This document shows, piece by piece, positions 8,286-15,328 of a DNA stretch of 26,885 bases. Source of the stretch: Nitratiruptor sp. (GTDB lineage: Bacteria > Campylobacterota > Campylobacteria > Campylobacterales > Nitratiruptoraceae); assembly GCA_015494595.1 (NCBI GenBank), contig WGAX01000059.1, positions 1 through 26,885 of the forward strand, written 5' to 3'. Below the pieces are notes generated by a model. It was not told where the DNA came from. It searched no databases and saw only the letters and a program-made list of their open reading frames with translations. The translations under genes were made by a program, and so were the position numbers. Within the stretch, counting starts at the first letter, position 1; the number at the start of each line of letters is the position of its first letter.

Positions 8286-8307
8286 ACTTTGCATTGTGGT
8301 GCAAAGT
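8286..8307. repeat. perfect 8-bp inverted repeat in the ffh-rpsP gap
   Basis: ACTTTGCA (8286-8293), 6-nt loop, TGCAAAGT (8300-8307), 10 bp after the ffh stop and 38 bp before rpsP. No U-tract follows on the plus strand, so it is not a textbook terminator. It could be a weak terminator or processing hairpin for ffh, or a leader element or operator for rpsP. Confidence 0.7.
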
Positions 8308-8316
8308 GGTTAAAAT
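8289..8316 (+). promoter_or_regulatory. candidate rpsP promoter
   Basis: TTGCAT (8289-8294) and TAAAAT (8311-8316) with 16-bp spacing, inside the 70-bp gap between ffh and rpsP. The -35 part overlaps the inverted repeat, so binding of a protein there or a hairpin could affect use. Assigned by eye only. Confidence 0.35.
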
Positions 8317-8345
8317 ATTATCAACAAAACAAAGGAGAAGCGTAT

Positions 8346-8585
8346 ATGACAGTCATTAGACTTGCAAGATTTGGTAGAAAAAAGAAGCCTTTTTATAGGA
8401 TTGTTGTAACAGATAGCAGAAAAAGAAGAGATAGCGGTTGGATTGAAGTTATTGGCTACTATAATCCTTTGACAGAGCCTTCAACTGCAAAAATTGATAA
8501 AGAGAGACTTAACTATTGGCTTGGTGTTGGGGCAAAGATGAGTGATAGAGTTAAAAAAATCAGTGAGTGGGCGGAAGCGAAATAA
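8346..8585 (+). CDS. rpsP: 30S ribosomal protein S16
   Basis: 79 residues. Start at ATG 8346, where AAAGGAG (about 8331-8337) gives proper spacing and the protein begins with the canonical MTVIRLARFGRKKKPFYRIV. S16 binds 16S rRNA early in 30S assembly. It starts the rpsP-khpA-rimM-trmD-rplS operon; its stop overlaps the khpA start (TAATG). Confidence 0.98.
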   Translation: MTVIRLARFGRKKKPFYRIVVTDSRKRRDSGWIEVIGYYNPLTEPSTAKIDKERLNYWLGVGAKMSDRVKKISEWAEAK

Positions 8586-8827
8586 TGGTTGAAGATTTTG
8601 TCAGAGAGTTTGCAAAACTCTTGGCAAACCATCCTGAAGATATTGAGGTGGTGAGTAATAGAGTAAATCCAAGCTTTACCGAAATTACTATCTATGCCAA
8701 TAAAGTTGATGCTGGCAAAATTATTGGCAAAGAGGGTAAGATGATTGGGGCAATTAAGACCGTTATCTCAGGATGTAAAGCCAAAGATGGAGTAAGCTAT
8801 AAGGTCAATGTCCAGCCAAAGGAGTAG
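8585..8827 (+). CDS. khpA: KH-domain RNA-binding protein KhpA
   Basis: 80 residues, ATG overlapping the rpsP stop by one base; an in-frame upstream start at 8567 would lie inside rpsP and is rejected. A single KH domain with IIGKEGKMIG (46-55, GKEG loop at 48-51). The family (YlqC/KhpA) binds RNA and pairs with KhpB in some bacteria. Position between rpsP and rimM is the classic one. Confidence 0.94.
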   Translation: MVEDFVREFAKLLANHPEDIEVVSNRVNPSFTEITIYANKVDAGKIIGKEGKMIGAIKTVISGCKAKDGVSYKVNVQPKE

Positions 8828-8830
8828 TTA

Positions 8831-9352
8831 GTGAAGAGGCTAGCTATCGCGAGGCTAGGGCGAAGTGTAGGGCTCAAAGGGGAGATGCGCTTTTTTAATC
8901 TGTGTGACTTTCCTGAGCAGTTTCAGGCAGGGGCAGTATTTGAGAGTGATCGAGGAGATGTTAAGATTGAGCGCATCAACCTTGCACGAGGCACGATTAA
9001 GCTAGTTGGCATCAACTCCCCTGAAGAGGCAAAAAAATATACCAATGCCTATCTCTATAGTGATGAGAGCAAAACAAAAGAGCAGATTGAGCTTGGCGAA
9101 GATGAGTATTTTTGGTTTGATATTATAGGGTTAAGGCTTTATGAAGATGGTGAGCTTCTTGGCAGGGTTGTGGATATTGAGCGTCTGCCAGCAGCAGATT
9201 ATCTTGTAGTTGTTACAGATGAAGCGTTACAAAAACAAAAACTTCCCAAGCGATTTTTGGTGCCATTTTTGGATAAATTTATAAAAGATGTTGATCTTGA
9301 GAGAAAAGTAATTGAAGCAGATGGCGCCAAAGAGATTTTAGAAGCTTCCTAA
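8831..9352 (+). CDS. rimM: ribosome maturation factor RimM
   Basis: 173 residues. RimM assists maturation of the 30S head through S19. N-terminal motif RLGRSVGLKGEMRFFN and a PRC-barrel C-terminal half with EYFWFDIIGL and LGRVVDIE are visible. GTG start three bases after the khpA stop, with GGAG at 8821-8824. Ends in TAATG overlap with trmD. Confidence 0.95.
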   Translation: MKRLAIARLGRSVGLKGEMRFFNLCDFPEQFQAGAVFESDRGDVKIERINLARGTIKLVGINSPEEAKKYTNAYLYSDESKTKEQIELGEDEYFWFDIIGLRLYEDGELLGRVVDIERLPAADYLVVVTDEALQKQKLPKRFLVPFLDKFIKDVDLERKVIEADGAKEILEAS

Positions 9353-10032
9353 TGAAAATTAGCTATCTTACTCTCTTTCCTCAGCTTATGCAGTGCTACT
9401 TTGAAGACTCTATTTTAAAAAGGGCGCTGCAAAAGGGGCTTTTTACTATTGAGTTTATCAATTTTAGAGAGTTTAGCGCCAACCGCCATAAAAAAGTAGA
9501 TAGGCCAAAGGTTGGGGGTGGGGCTGGGATGCTGCTTGAGCCTCAACCCATCGTAGAGGCATTACAAGCAGTAAAACAGAAAGATTCCTGGACTATTTTT
9601 GTTACACCTGTAGCAAAGAGATTTAACCAAAAAGATGCTAAAAGACTTGCTAAAAAAAGGCATCTTATTTTTGTTTGCGGACGGTATGAGGGATTTGATG
9701 AGAGGCTTATTGAGCTGTATGCTGATGAGGTGCTTAGTCTTGGCGATTTTATTTTAAGCGGGGGAGAGTTGGCAGCTTTGGCAATGAGTGATGCGATCCT
9801 AAGGAATATACCGGGAGTGCTTGGCAATGAGGACTCTTTGGAGGAGGAGAGTTTTGAGGATGGCCTTTTGGAAGCTCCGGCATTTACCAAGCCAGATGAG
9901 TTTAATGGTAGCAAAATAGTTTTAGAGTTTTTAAAGGGAAATCATAGTAAAATTGGCGCCTTAAAATATGGTATGGCTCTGATGAGGACGAAGTACTATA
10001 GACCTGATAAAAGGATAGAGCATGAGAAATAA
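9352..10032 (+). CDS. trmD: tRNA (guanine-37-N1)-methyltransferase
   Basis: 226 residues. TrmD uses S-adenosylmethionine to methylate G37, preventing frameshifts. SPOUT trefoil-knot motifs are present: GGGAGMLLEPQPIVEAL, FVCGRYEGFDERL, SLGDFILSGGELAAL and IPGVLGNEDSLEEESF. Start in TAATG overlap with rimM; its last 11 bp overlap rplS. Normal length, no missing catalytic segment. Confidence 0.98.
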   Translation: MKISYLTLFPQLMQCYFEDSILKRALQKGLFTIEFINFREFSANRHKKVDRPKVGGGAGMLLEPQPIVEALQAVKQKDSWTIFVTPVAKRFNQKDAKRLAKKRHLIFVCGRYEGFDERLIELYADEVLSLGDFILSGGELAALAMSDAILRNIPGVLGNEDSLEEESFEDGLLEAPAFTKPDEFNGSKIVLEFLKGNHSKIGALKYGMALMRTKYYRPDKRIEHEK

Positions 10033-10381
10033 GTATATCGAGCACTTTGAGAAAAGCCAGATTGAAGCAAAGCAGGTGCCTGATTTTAGAGCGGGCGATA
10101 CTGTTAGAGTGGCTGTGGAGATTAAAGAGGGGGATAAAACAAGAATACAAAACTTTGAGGGTGTCTGTATTGCTATAAGAGGTGAAGGTACTGGTAAAAC
10201 CTTTACAGTGAGAAAAGTTGGTGCAAACAATATCGGTGTAGAGAGAATTTTTCCACTATATAGCGATAGTATCAAAGATATTAAAGTGATTAGAAGAGGT
10301 CGCGTAAGAAGAGCAAAACTCTACTACCTCAGAGAGAGAAAAGGTAAAGCTGCAAGAATTAAAGAGCTTGGCAGAAAATAG
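10022..10381 (+). CDS. rplS: 50S ribosomal protein L19
   Basis: 119 residues, starting within trmD with AAAGGAT upstream. Recognisable L19 features: FRAGDTVRVAVEIKEG, RIQNFEGVCIAIRGEG, FTVRKVGANNIGVERIFP and RRGRVRRAKLYYLR. L19 sits at the 30S-50S interface. Its stop codon lies in the loop of an 8-bp stem hairpin (10366-10390). Confidence 0.98.
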   Translation: MRNKYIEHFEKSQIEAKQVPDFRAGDTVRVAVEIKEGDKTRIQNFEGVCIAIRGEGTGKTFTVRKVGANNIGVERIFPLYSDSIKDIKVIRRGRVRRAKLYYLRERKGKAARIKELGRK

Positions 10382-10390
10382 TTGCCAAGC
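10366..10390. terminator. hairpin at the rplS end, candidate terminator for the minus-strand nuclease gene
   Basis: GCTTGGCA (10366-10373), 9-nt loop, TGCCAAGC (10383-10390). Read on the minus strand it begins 5 bp past the nuclease stop and is followed by a T-rich run (TCTTTAATTCTT), as expected for an intrinsic terminator. Read on the plus strand it encloses the rplS stop codon and lacks a clear U-tract, though a second small hairpin (CTTCAT/ATGAAG, 10391-10406) follows. Confidence 0.6.
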
Positions 10391-10395
10391 CTTCA

Positions 10396-10914
10396 TCAGT
10401 ATGAAGATGCAAGAGAGTAGAGTAGATTAAAATACTTCTTTGCTTTTTTTGCTTTTGCATACTCTTCTAAAAAATATAGCAATTCATAATTGCTACGAAA
10501 CGCTGAATATGACCAGTTGGCTGAGCCAAATATGAGTCTTTTATAATCGATAATAGCCAATTTCATATGCATCTTGCCATAATACTCTCCTCTTTTTACA
10601 TATTTTCCTTGAAGAAGATGAATATCTATGTTTTTATATTTAGCCAAATAACCAATTTGTGAATAACGGCTTTTTAAATTCTGTTTATAATCGGCTACAA
10701 TACGAATCTTTACTCCTCTTTTTGCAGCATTTTTAAGGTGTTTTGCTATTGTTTTATTGGTAAAGCTATATATGGCAATATCGATAGAGTTTTTGGCATT
10801 GTCTATCCAAAAAAGAAGCTTTTTTTGCGCTTTGTGTGCTTCAAAAGGCAAAAAGTAGAGCTCATTTCCTAATAAAAAGATAGCAACCATCGATAATAGT
10901 AATAGTTTTTTCAT
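10396..10914 (-). CDS. NucT-like phospholipase-D family nuclease, exported or membrane-bound
   Basis: 172 residues with an N-terminal hydrophobic signal or anchor (1-17) and a single PLD domain with the HKD signature: His116, Lys118, Asp123, then GSAN (130-133). Single-HKD proteins of this length (Nuc family) dimerise to form the active site. H. pylori NucT (HP0323, recalled) is a homologous membrane nuclease linked to DNA processing at the surface, and HP0319-HP0323 carry argS, tatA, gmk, a poly-E protein and nucT as here. ATG start with AAAGGAGC upstream. Role in uptake of DNA or nucleotides is inferred. Confidence 0.88.
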   Translation of the reverse strand: MKKLLLLSMVAIFLLGNELYFLPFEAHKAQKKLLFWIDNAKNSIDIAIYSFTNKTIAKHLKNAAKRGVKIRIVADYKQNLKSRYSQIGYLAKYKNIDIHLLQGKYVKRGEYYGKMHMKLAIIDYKRLIFGSANWSYSAFRSNYELLYFLEEYAKAKKAKKYFNLLYSLASSY

Positions 10915-10925
10915 AATGCTCCTTT

Positions 10926-10967
10926 GATAGTAAAATTAAAGCAAAAAAATATTAAAATTCATAAAAT
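10926..10967. promoter_or_regulatory. divergent promoter region between the nuclease and receiver-like genes
   Basis: The 68-bp gap (10915-10982) must start both genes. On the plus strand TAAAAT occurs at 10953-10958 and 10962-10967. On the minus strand TACTAT (complement of 10926-10931) is the best -10. AT-rich throughout with no clear -35; assigned by eye. Confidence 0.35.
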
Positions 10968-10982
10968 GAAAAGGATTGTCAG

Positions 10983-11876
10983 ATGAAGCTCTTACTAATA
11001 AACAAAAATCCTGTGGTTTCCCGTATGATGCTTATGAGCGTACCCAAGGCAGGCTTTGAGATAGAGGAGTGCGACAGTGTCTATGATCTGCCAAAAGGGC
11101 GTTTTGAAGTAGTAGTTATTGATGATGAGATGTATGATGAAAACTTTTTAGAAGATATTAAACGCAATATCAAATTTGCAAAGTTGGGGCTTATTACCGC
11201 TTCTAAAAGTATGGAGCAGGAGGGATTTGATTTTGTCTTGACAAAACCTTTTTTACCAACGGATCTTATTGAGATTTTACGAGAAGTAAAGAGTGAATTA
11301 GAAAAAGAGGGAGTCTCTTTAGAGGAGGAGCCAAAAGAGCAACCCCAAGAAGAGGTAAATGCTACTTTGGATCGTTTTTTGGTGTCTGATGAAGAGGAGG
11401 ATGACTATCTTAAGGAGTTTGAGCCAAAACTTGAGTCATCAGAGGTAGAGAAAATTGTAGAGGTTGAAGAGACAGAAGAGGAGTCTCCGTTTGTTAGTGC
11501 GGATCTTCCTAAAAGCGGTGTTTTAGATGAGCAAGAGGTAGAAAAAGTGACACAACTTTTAGAAGAGACAAAAGAGAAGCCAATTGAGGTGATGACTGCA
11601 GAGCCTCCTCAACCCAAAAAGGAGATGACTCCTGAGTCGATATTGACTTCTCTTATTACGGAGGAGGAGAAGTTAGAGCCAGTAATAGAGCCAATAAAGG
11701 AGCCAGAGCCTGTGGAGCAGCCTAAAAAAGAGTCAACAGTTGATACACCAAAAGAGCAGATAGTCAAAGAGGTAGCCCAAGAGGCTGTAAAAGATCTCGA
11801 TGCCTCTACTTTAAGAGAGCTTTTAGATGGAATGAGGCTAGACATAACGATTAAAATCTCCTTTCCAGAGAAATGA
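10983..11876 (+). CDS. degenerate receiver-domain protein with long acidic tail (HP0322-like position)
   Basis: 297 residues. Residues 1-105 look like a CheY-type receiver fold (MKLLLINKNPVVSRMML, VVVIDDEM at 44-50, LTKPFLP at 86-92 with Lys88), but the acidic pair expected near residue 8 is replaced by NKN, so phosphorylation is doubtful. Residues about 108-255 are Glu/Pro-rich and probably disordered. A compact C-terminus, TLRELLDGMRLDITIKISF (274-292), stands out as ordered. Gene order nuclease, this gene, gmk, tatA, argS corresponds to H. pylori HP0323 to HP0319, where HP0322 is a poly-E-rich protein. Function unknown; a scaffold or polar adaptor is possible. Confidence 0.8.
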   Translation: MKLLLINKNPVVSRMMLMSVPKAGFEIEECDSVYDLPKGRFEVVVIDDEMYDENFLEDIKRNIKFAKLGLITASKSMEQEGFDFVLTKPFLPTDLIEILREVKSELEKEGVSLEEEPKEQPQEEVNATLDRFLVSDEEEDDYLKEFEPKLESSEVEKIVEVEETEEESPFVSADLPKSGVLDEQEVEKVTQLLEETKEKPIEVMTAEPPQPKKEMTPESILTSLITEEEKLEPVIEPIKEPEPVEQPKKESTVDTPKEQIVKEVAQEAVKDLDASTLRELLDGMRLDITIKISFPEK

Positions 11877-12490
11877 TGAAATTTCACAAAGGAGCGATAC
11901 TTCTGCTATCAGGTCCCAGCGGAAGTGGTAAAAGCACATTGATTCAGACAATTTTGGAAAATGAGAGTGATGTCTATTTTAGTATCTCTACTACTACTAG
12001 AGCCAAAAGAGCAGGAGAGATAGATGGCAAAGACTACTATTTTGTAACCAAAGAGGAGTTTGAGAAAGAGATTGAAGCTGGAATGTTTTTGGAGTGGGCG
12101 AATGTGCACGGCAACTACTACGGCACCTCTTTGCGCCCCGTTTTAGATGCTATTGAGGCTGGTAAACTTGTACTCTTTGATGTTGATGTGCAAGGATTTA
12201 TGAGTATCAAAAAAAGCTCTCTTGCCTCACTTCTAACCTCTGTTTTTATTACAACTCCAACCAAAGAGGAGCTTCGCCAAAGGCTTATAGCCCGAGGTAC
12301 AGATAGCCAAGAGATAATTGAGAAAAGATTGCAAAATGCCATTGAAGAGATGGCTTATATGAGAGAGTATGACTATATTTTGATTAATAGTGATTTAAAA
12401 AGGTCTCAAGAGCTGATTTTGGCTTTGGTAGAGGTTGCTAGATTGAAAAAAGATAAAGAGGAGATAGAGAAGTTTATAAACTCGTGGTAG
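11873..12490 (+). CDS. gmk: guanylate kinase
   Basis: 205 residues. Phosphorylates GMP/dGMP with ATP. P-loop GPSGSGKS (14-21), GMP-binding STTTRAKRAGEIDGKDY (39-55) and RLQNAIEEM toward the end are present. The ATG at 11873 overlaps the preceding stop (ATGA); a second ATG follows immediately at 11876. Cotranscribed with the receiver-like gene. Confidence 0.97.
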   Translation: MMKFHKGAILLLSGPSGSGKSTLIQTILENESDVYFSISTTTRAKRAGEIDGKDYYFVTKEEFEKEIEAGMFLEWANVHGNYYGTSLRPVLDAIEAGKLVLFDVDVQGFMSIKKSSLASLLTSVFITTPTKEELRQRLIARGTDSQEIIEKRLQNAIEEMAYMREYDYILINSDLKRSQELILALVEVARLKKDKEEIEKFINSW

Positions 12491-12517
12491 TATAAAGCCA
12501 TATTAAGAAATTTTGAG

Positions 12518-12523
12518 TATTAT
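12518..12523 (+). promoter_or_regulatory. candidate -10 box for tatA
   Basis: TATTAT in the 59-bp AT-rich gap between gmk and tatA, about 27 bp before the start. It overlaps an A/T-only inverted repeat (12519-12537) that may be chance. Confidence 0.3.
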
Positions 12524-12549
12524 TTTGTAAAAATAATGAAGGAGAGAGG

Positions 12550-12783
12550 ATGGGTATGCCAAGTATGCCAGAGCTTCTGGTAATATTAGCAATTGTTGTA
12601 TTGCTTTTTGGTGCGAAGAAGATTCCAGAGCTTGCCAAAGGAATTGGAAGCGGCATTAAAAACTTTAAAAAGGCTATGAGAGAGGATGAAGAAGAGGTAG
12701 CAGCACCAAAAAAAGAGATTGAAAAAGAGACTACTGCATCTACTACACAAACTACTGCAACGCCTGAGAAAAAAGAGGCGTAA
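12550..12783 (+). CDS. tatA: twin-arginine translocase subunit TatA
   Basis: 77 residues: short N-terminus, one membrane helix (about 5-22, ELLVILAIVVLLFGAKKIPEL), the FG hinge, an amphipathic helix (AKGIGSGIKNFKKAM) and an acidic, Thr-rich tail. TatA forms the pore for export of folded proteins. tatB/tatC are not in the window. AAGGAG site at 12539-12544. A hairpin terminator follows directly after the stop. Confidence 0.95.
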   Translation: MGMPSMPELLVILAIVVLLFGAKKIPELAKGIGSGIKNFKKAMREDEEEVAAPKKEIEKETTASTTQTTATPEKKEA

Positions 12784-12811
12784 TGTAAGCAGAGTTTCTG
12801 CTTACAATTTT
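12784..12811 (+). terminator. hairpin terminator or attenuator between tatA and argS
   Basis: TGTAAGCAGA (12784-12793), loop GTT, TCTGCTTACA (12797-12806): a perfect 10-bp stem directly after the tatA stop, followed by ATTTTG. The U-tract is short. argS starts only 22 bp after the stem, and no separate argS promoter is visible in between. Confidence 0.75.
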
Positions 12812-12828
12812 GAAGCAAGGATACCAGC

Positions 12829-14409
12829 TTGAAAAAACGAGTACAACAAGAGCTTCAACAACTGGTACAAAAAGATATTGTATTAGAAAAGCCAAAAGAT
12901 AAGAAGTTTGGCCATTTTGCTACACCGATCGCCTTTGCTTTGGCAAAGGAGCTAAGACGCTCTCCTATGCAGATAGCTGATGAATTAGCCAAAAGTTTTT
13001 CTAAACTTACTATGTTTGAGAAGGTGGAGCCTGTTAGAGGCTATGTCAATTTTAAGCTTAGCGAAGAGTTTTTGGATCAGTATGCAACTTGGGCTTTACA
13101 AAATGAAGAAGAGTTTGGAAAGGATGAGCAGGCTCAAAAGATTTTGCTGGAGTTTGTCAGCGCCAATCCAACAGGTCCTCTGCATATAGGACACGCCAGA
13201 GGCGCTGTTATTGGCGAAGCACTAAGCCGAATAGGCAAGCATCTGGGCAATGAGATTGTCAAAGAGTATTATATCAATGATGCAGGCAATCAGATCTATT
13301 TGCTGGGGCTCTCCATATATCTTAGCGCTTGTGAGATTTTGGGTAAAGAGGTGGAGTGGCCAGAGGAGTATTACAGAGGCGAGTATATTAAAGATTTAGC
13401 CAAAAAGGCGCTAGAGCTATTTGGCAAGGAGATAGTGGAGCAAAAGCAGATTGAAAAGCTCAGTGAATGGGGCAAAGATGAGATGATGGAGCTTATTCGA
13501 TCCAATTTAGCAGATGTTGGGATCGAGTTTGATAGCTTTGTGAGCGAAAAGGAGCTCTACCAAAAGTGGGACGAGGTGTTGGCCAAACTGCGAGAGCATG
13601 AAGCCATTTATGAAAAAGATGGCAAGCTATGGTTGCGATCTAGCGAGTACGGGGACGAGAAAGATAGAGTCGTGGTGCGAGAAGATGGGCGTCCAACCTA
13701 TCTGGCAGGCGATATTATCTACCACTATACCAAGTTTCAAAGAGGCTTTGATCGCTATATCAACATCTGGGGAGCAGATCACCACGGCTATATATCTAGA
13801 GTCAAAGCAGCTATTAAATTTTTGGGCTTTGATCCTAATAAGCTTGAAATTATTCTAGCCCAGATGGTCTCACTGCTCAAAGGGGGTGAGCCTTATAAGA
13901 TGAGTAAGAGAGCAGGAAACTTTATCTTGATGAGCGAGGTGGTGGAGGAGATTGGAGCAGATGCGCTAAAATTTATGTTTTTAAGTAAAAAGAGTGATAC
14001 CCATTTAGAGTTTGATGTGGAGATGCTCAAAAAAGAGGATAGCTCCAATCCAGTTTACTATATCAACTACGCCCACGCTCGTATCAACTCAGTGATGCAA
14101 AAGGCTGGTAAAAGTTTAGAAGATGTGATAGATGTACCGCTTAAAGGGCTCAATGAGGAGGCAAAGGATCTGCTCTTTAGCGCTCTGCTTTTGCCAGAAG
14201 TGATAGAAGATGCTTTTTATAAAAGAGAGTTGCAAAGAGTCACCGATTATCTTAAAACTCTTGCAGCACAGCTGCATAGCTTTTACAACAAACACAAAGT
14301 TATAGGCACTGAAAATGAGGAGAGGTATCTTAAGCTTTTGCTAGTGGTAGCACTCTCTATTCGCGTTGGTTTGCGTCTTTTGGGTATCGAGGCAAAATAT
14401 AGGATGTAG
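12829..14409 (+). CDS. argS: arginyl-tRNA synthetase
   Basis: 526 residues. Class I synthetase: Arg-N additional domain at the N-terminus, HIGH signature (119-122 in PTGPLHIGHARG), KMSKR (357-361, the usual ArgRS variant) and a C-terminal helical anticodon-binding domain. TTG start chosen from AAGGA at 12816-12820; there is no better in-frame start upstream, where the tatA hairpin lies. The stop is 2 bp before rsfS. Confidence 0.97.
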   Translation: MKKRVQQELQQLVQKDIVLEKPKDKKFGHFATPIAFALAKELRRSPMQIADELAKSFSKLTMFEKVEPVRGYVNFKLSEEFLDQYATWALQNEEEFGKDEQAQKILLEFVSANPTGPLHIGHARGAVIGEALSRIGKHLGNEIVKEYYINDAGNQIYLLGLSIYLSACEILGKEVEWPEEYYRGEYIKDLAKKALELFGKEIVEQKQIEKLSEWGKDEMMELIRSNLADVGIEFDSFVSEKELYQKWDEVLAKLREHEAIYEKDGKLWLRSSEYGDEKDRVVVREDGRPTYLAGDIIYHYTKFQRGFDRYINIWGADHHGYISRVKAAIKFLGFDPNKLEIILAQMVSLLKGGEPYKMSKRAGNFILMSEVVEEIGADALKFMFLSKKSDTHLEFDVEMLKKEDSSNPVYYINYAHARINSVMQKAGKSLEDVIDVPLKGLNEEAKDLLFSALLLPEVIEDAFYKRELQRVTDYLKTLAAQLHSFYNKHKVIGTENEERYLKLLLVVALSIRVGLRLLGIEAKYRM

Positions 14410-14411
14410 GA

Positions 14412-14750
14412 ATGAGAAGTTTAGAGAGTAGGTGTAAAGATATTAAAGAGGTGCTTGAGAATAAAAAGGGCGAAAATGTAGAGGTGATTGATACAAGGGG
14501 TGGGGACTATTTTGTTGATAGCGTTATTATTGCTACCTCTTTGAGCGATAAACATACCGCGGCTCTACTGGATTACCTCAAGGAGGAGCTCAAACCAAAA
14601 GGGGAGCAGTTTTTAAAGGTGCAAGAGGGAGAGGAGTGGATTGTAATAGATTTGGGAGATATTTTGGTGCATCTTATGACTCAAGCCTACCGGGATAAAT
14701 ATAGGATTGAGGAGTTTTTGCGTGAGTTAATGAGCGATAAAAGCCAATAA
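14412..14750 (+). CDS. rsfS: ribosomal silencing factor RsfS
   Basis: 112 residues. RsfS binds L14 and blocks subunit joining when nutrients are scarce. Family signatures: DYFVDSVIIATSLSDKH, WIVIDLGDILVHLMT and YRDKYRIEEF. ATG start 2 bp after argS, so it is cotranscribed with that gene. Its last 77 bp are antisense to the 3' end of nadD. In many bacteria, including C. jejuni as I recall, rsfS follows nadD in the same direction; here they converge. Confidence 0.95.
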   Translation: MRSLESRCKDIKEVLENKKGENVEVIDTRGGDYFVDSVIIATSLSDKHTAALLDYLKEELKPKGEQFLKVQEGEEWIVIDLGDILVHLMTQAYRDKYRIEEFLRELMSDKSQ

Positions 14751-15261
14751 TCTGCCTAGCAAGAGGTGCAAAGAGGTATCTTCTTTGGGGCTTCTTGCGC
14801 AACTGGGTAGAGCTAATAGGAATATCAAGCACAATCTTTTTATACCTTTTTGGCACTTTATAGCCTCTTCTTGTTACCACTACAAACTCAGCTAACTTTC
14901 GTAACCTTTTATATTGATACCATAGATGCAGACTCTTTAGATTATCGCTGCCAATTATGAGATAGATCTTTTTAGGGGCATACTTTTTGCGCAGATACTG
15001 GAGGGTCTGCAAGGTATAGGTGGGTTTACCTCGTTGTATCTCATAATCGCTTACAATTACTCTTTTTTGTGTGAGAAAAATCTTTTTGAGCCATCTTAGG
15101 CGTAAATTTGGAGGGGCATTGAAATGGGATTTCAAAGGGTTGCGATAGGCTGGGACTACAAAGAGGTAGTCAATATCTAACATTGCCAGGGCTTTTTGGA
15201 CAATTGCAATGTGTCCCTTATGGGGGGGATCAAAACTTCCTCCAAAAATTGCTATTTTCAT
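14674..15261 (-). CDS. nadD: nicotinate-nucleotide adenylyltransferase
   Basis: 195 residues from ATG 15261, preceded by AAAGGAGC. A longer frame reaches 15420 but lies antisense to gap and precedes the natural MKIAIFGGSF start, so it is rejected. NadD joins nicotinate mononucleotide and ATP in NAD synthesis. Motifs: GGSFDPPHKGH (7-17), IGSDN (103-107) and ISSTQLR (149-155). Beyond about residue 175 the tail (THAKTPQSYIYP and on) does not look family-like; about the last 24 residues are encoded antisense to rsfS. Confidence 0.94.
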   Translation of the reverse strand: MKIAIFGGSFDPPHKGHIAIVQKALAMLDIDYLFVVPAYRNPLKSHFNAPPNLRLRWLKKIFLTQKRVIVSDYEIQRGKPTYTLQTLQYLRKKYAPKKIYLIIGSDNLKSLHLWYQYKRLRKLAEFVVVTRRGYKVPKRYKKIVLDIPISSTQLRKKPQRRYLFAPLARQIIGFYRSLTHAKTPQSYIYPGRLES

Positions 15262-15280
15262 CTTGCTCCTTTTAACCAAA

Positions 15281-15286
15281 ATTATA
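15281..15286 (-). promoter_or_regulatory. -10 box for nadD
   Basis: TATAAT on the minus strand (complement of 15281-15286), 20 bp before the nadD start, in the 67-bp divergent gap with gap. Predicted leader is very short. Confidence 0.55.
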
Positions 15287-15298
15287 GTTTGTTTTAGA

Positions 15299-15304
15299 TA
15301 AAAT
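15299..15304 (+). promoter_or_regulatory. -10 box for gap operon
   Basis: TAAAAT in the context TTAGATAAAATC, 25 bp before the gap start, back to back with the nadD -10. GAGGGT follows as the ribosome-binding site. No obvious operator is seen. Confidence 0.5.
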
Positions 15305-15328
15305 CTTTCAAAATTTTGAGGGTAACAG

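Noticed and set aside
8253..8345. Upstream extension of rpsP by 31 codons
   Set aside because: It would start inside ffh and cross the inverted repeat; S16 begins at 8346 with a standard ribosome site.
12519..12537. ATTATTTT/AAAATAAT inverted repeat before tatA
   Set aside because: Made only of A and T in an AT-rich gap, so chance occurrence is likely; no further support.
13598..13858. Plus-strand open frame of 86 codons inside argS
   Set aside because: Out-of-frame shadow of argS without a ribosome site or recognisable protein features.
13903..13917. KMSKR instead of KMSKS in ArgRS as a possible altered active site
   Set aside because: KMSKR is common in bacterial arginyl-tRNA synthetases, so it is not unusual.
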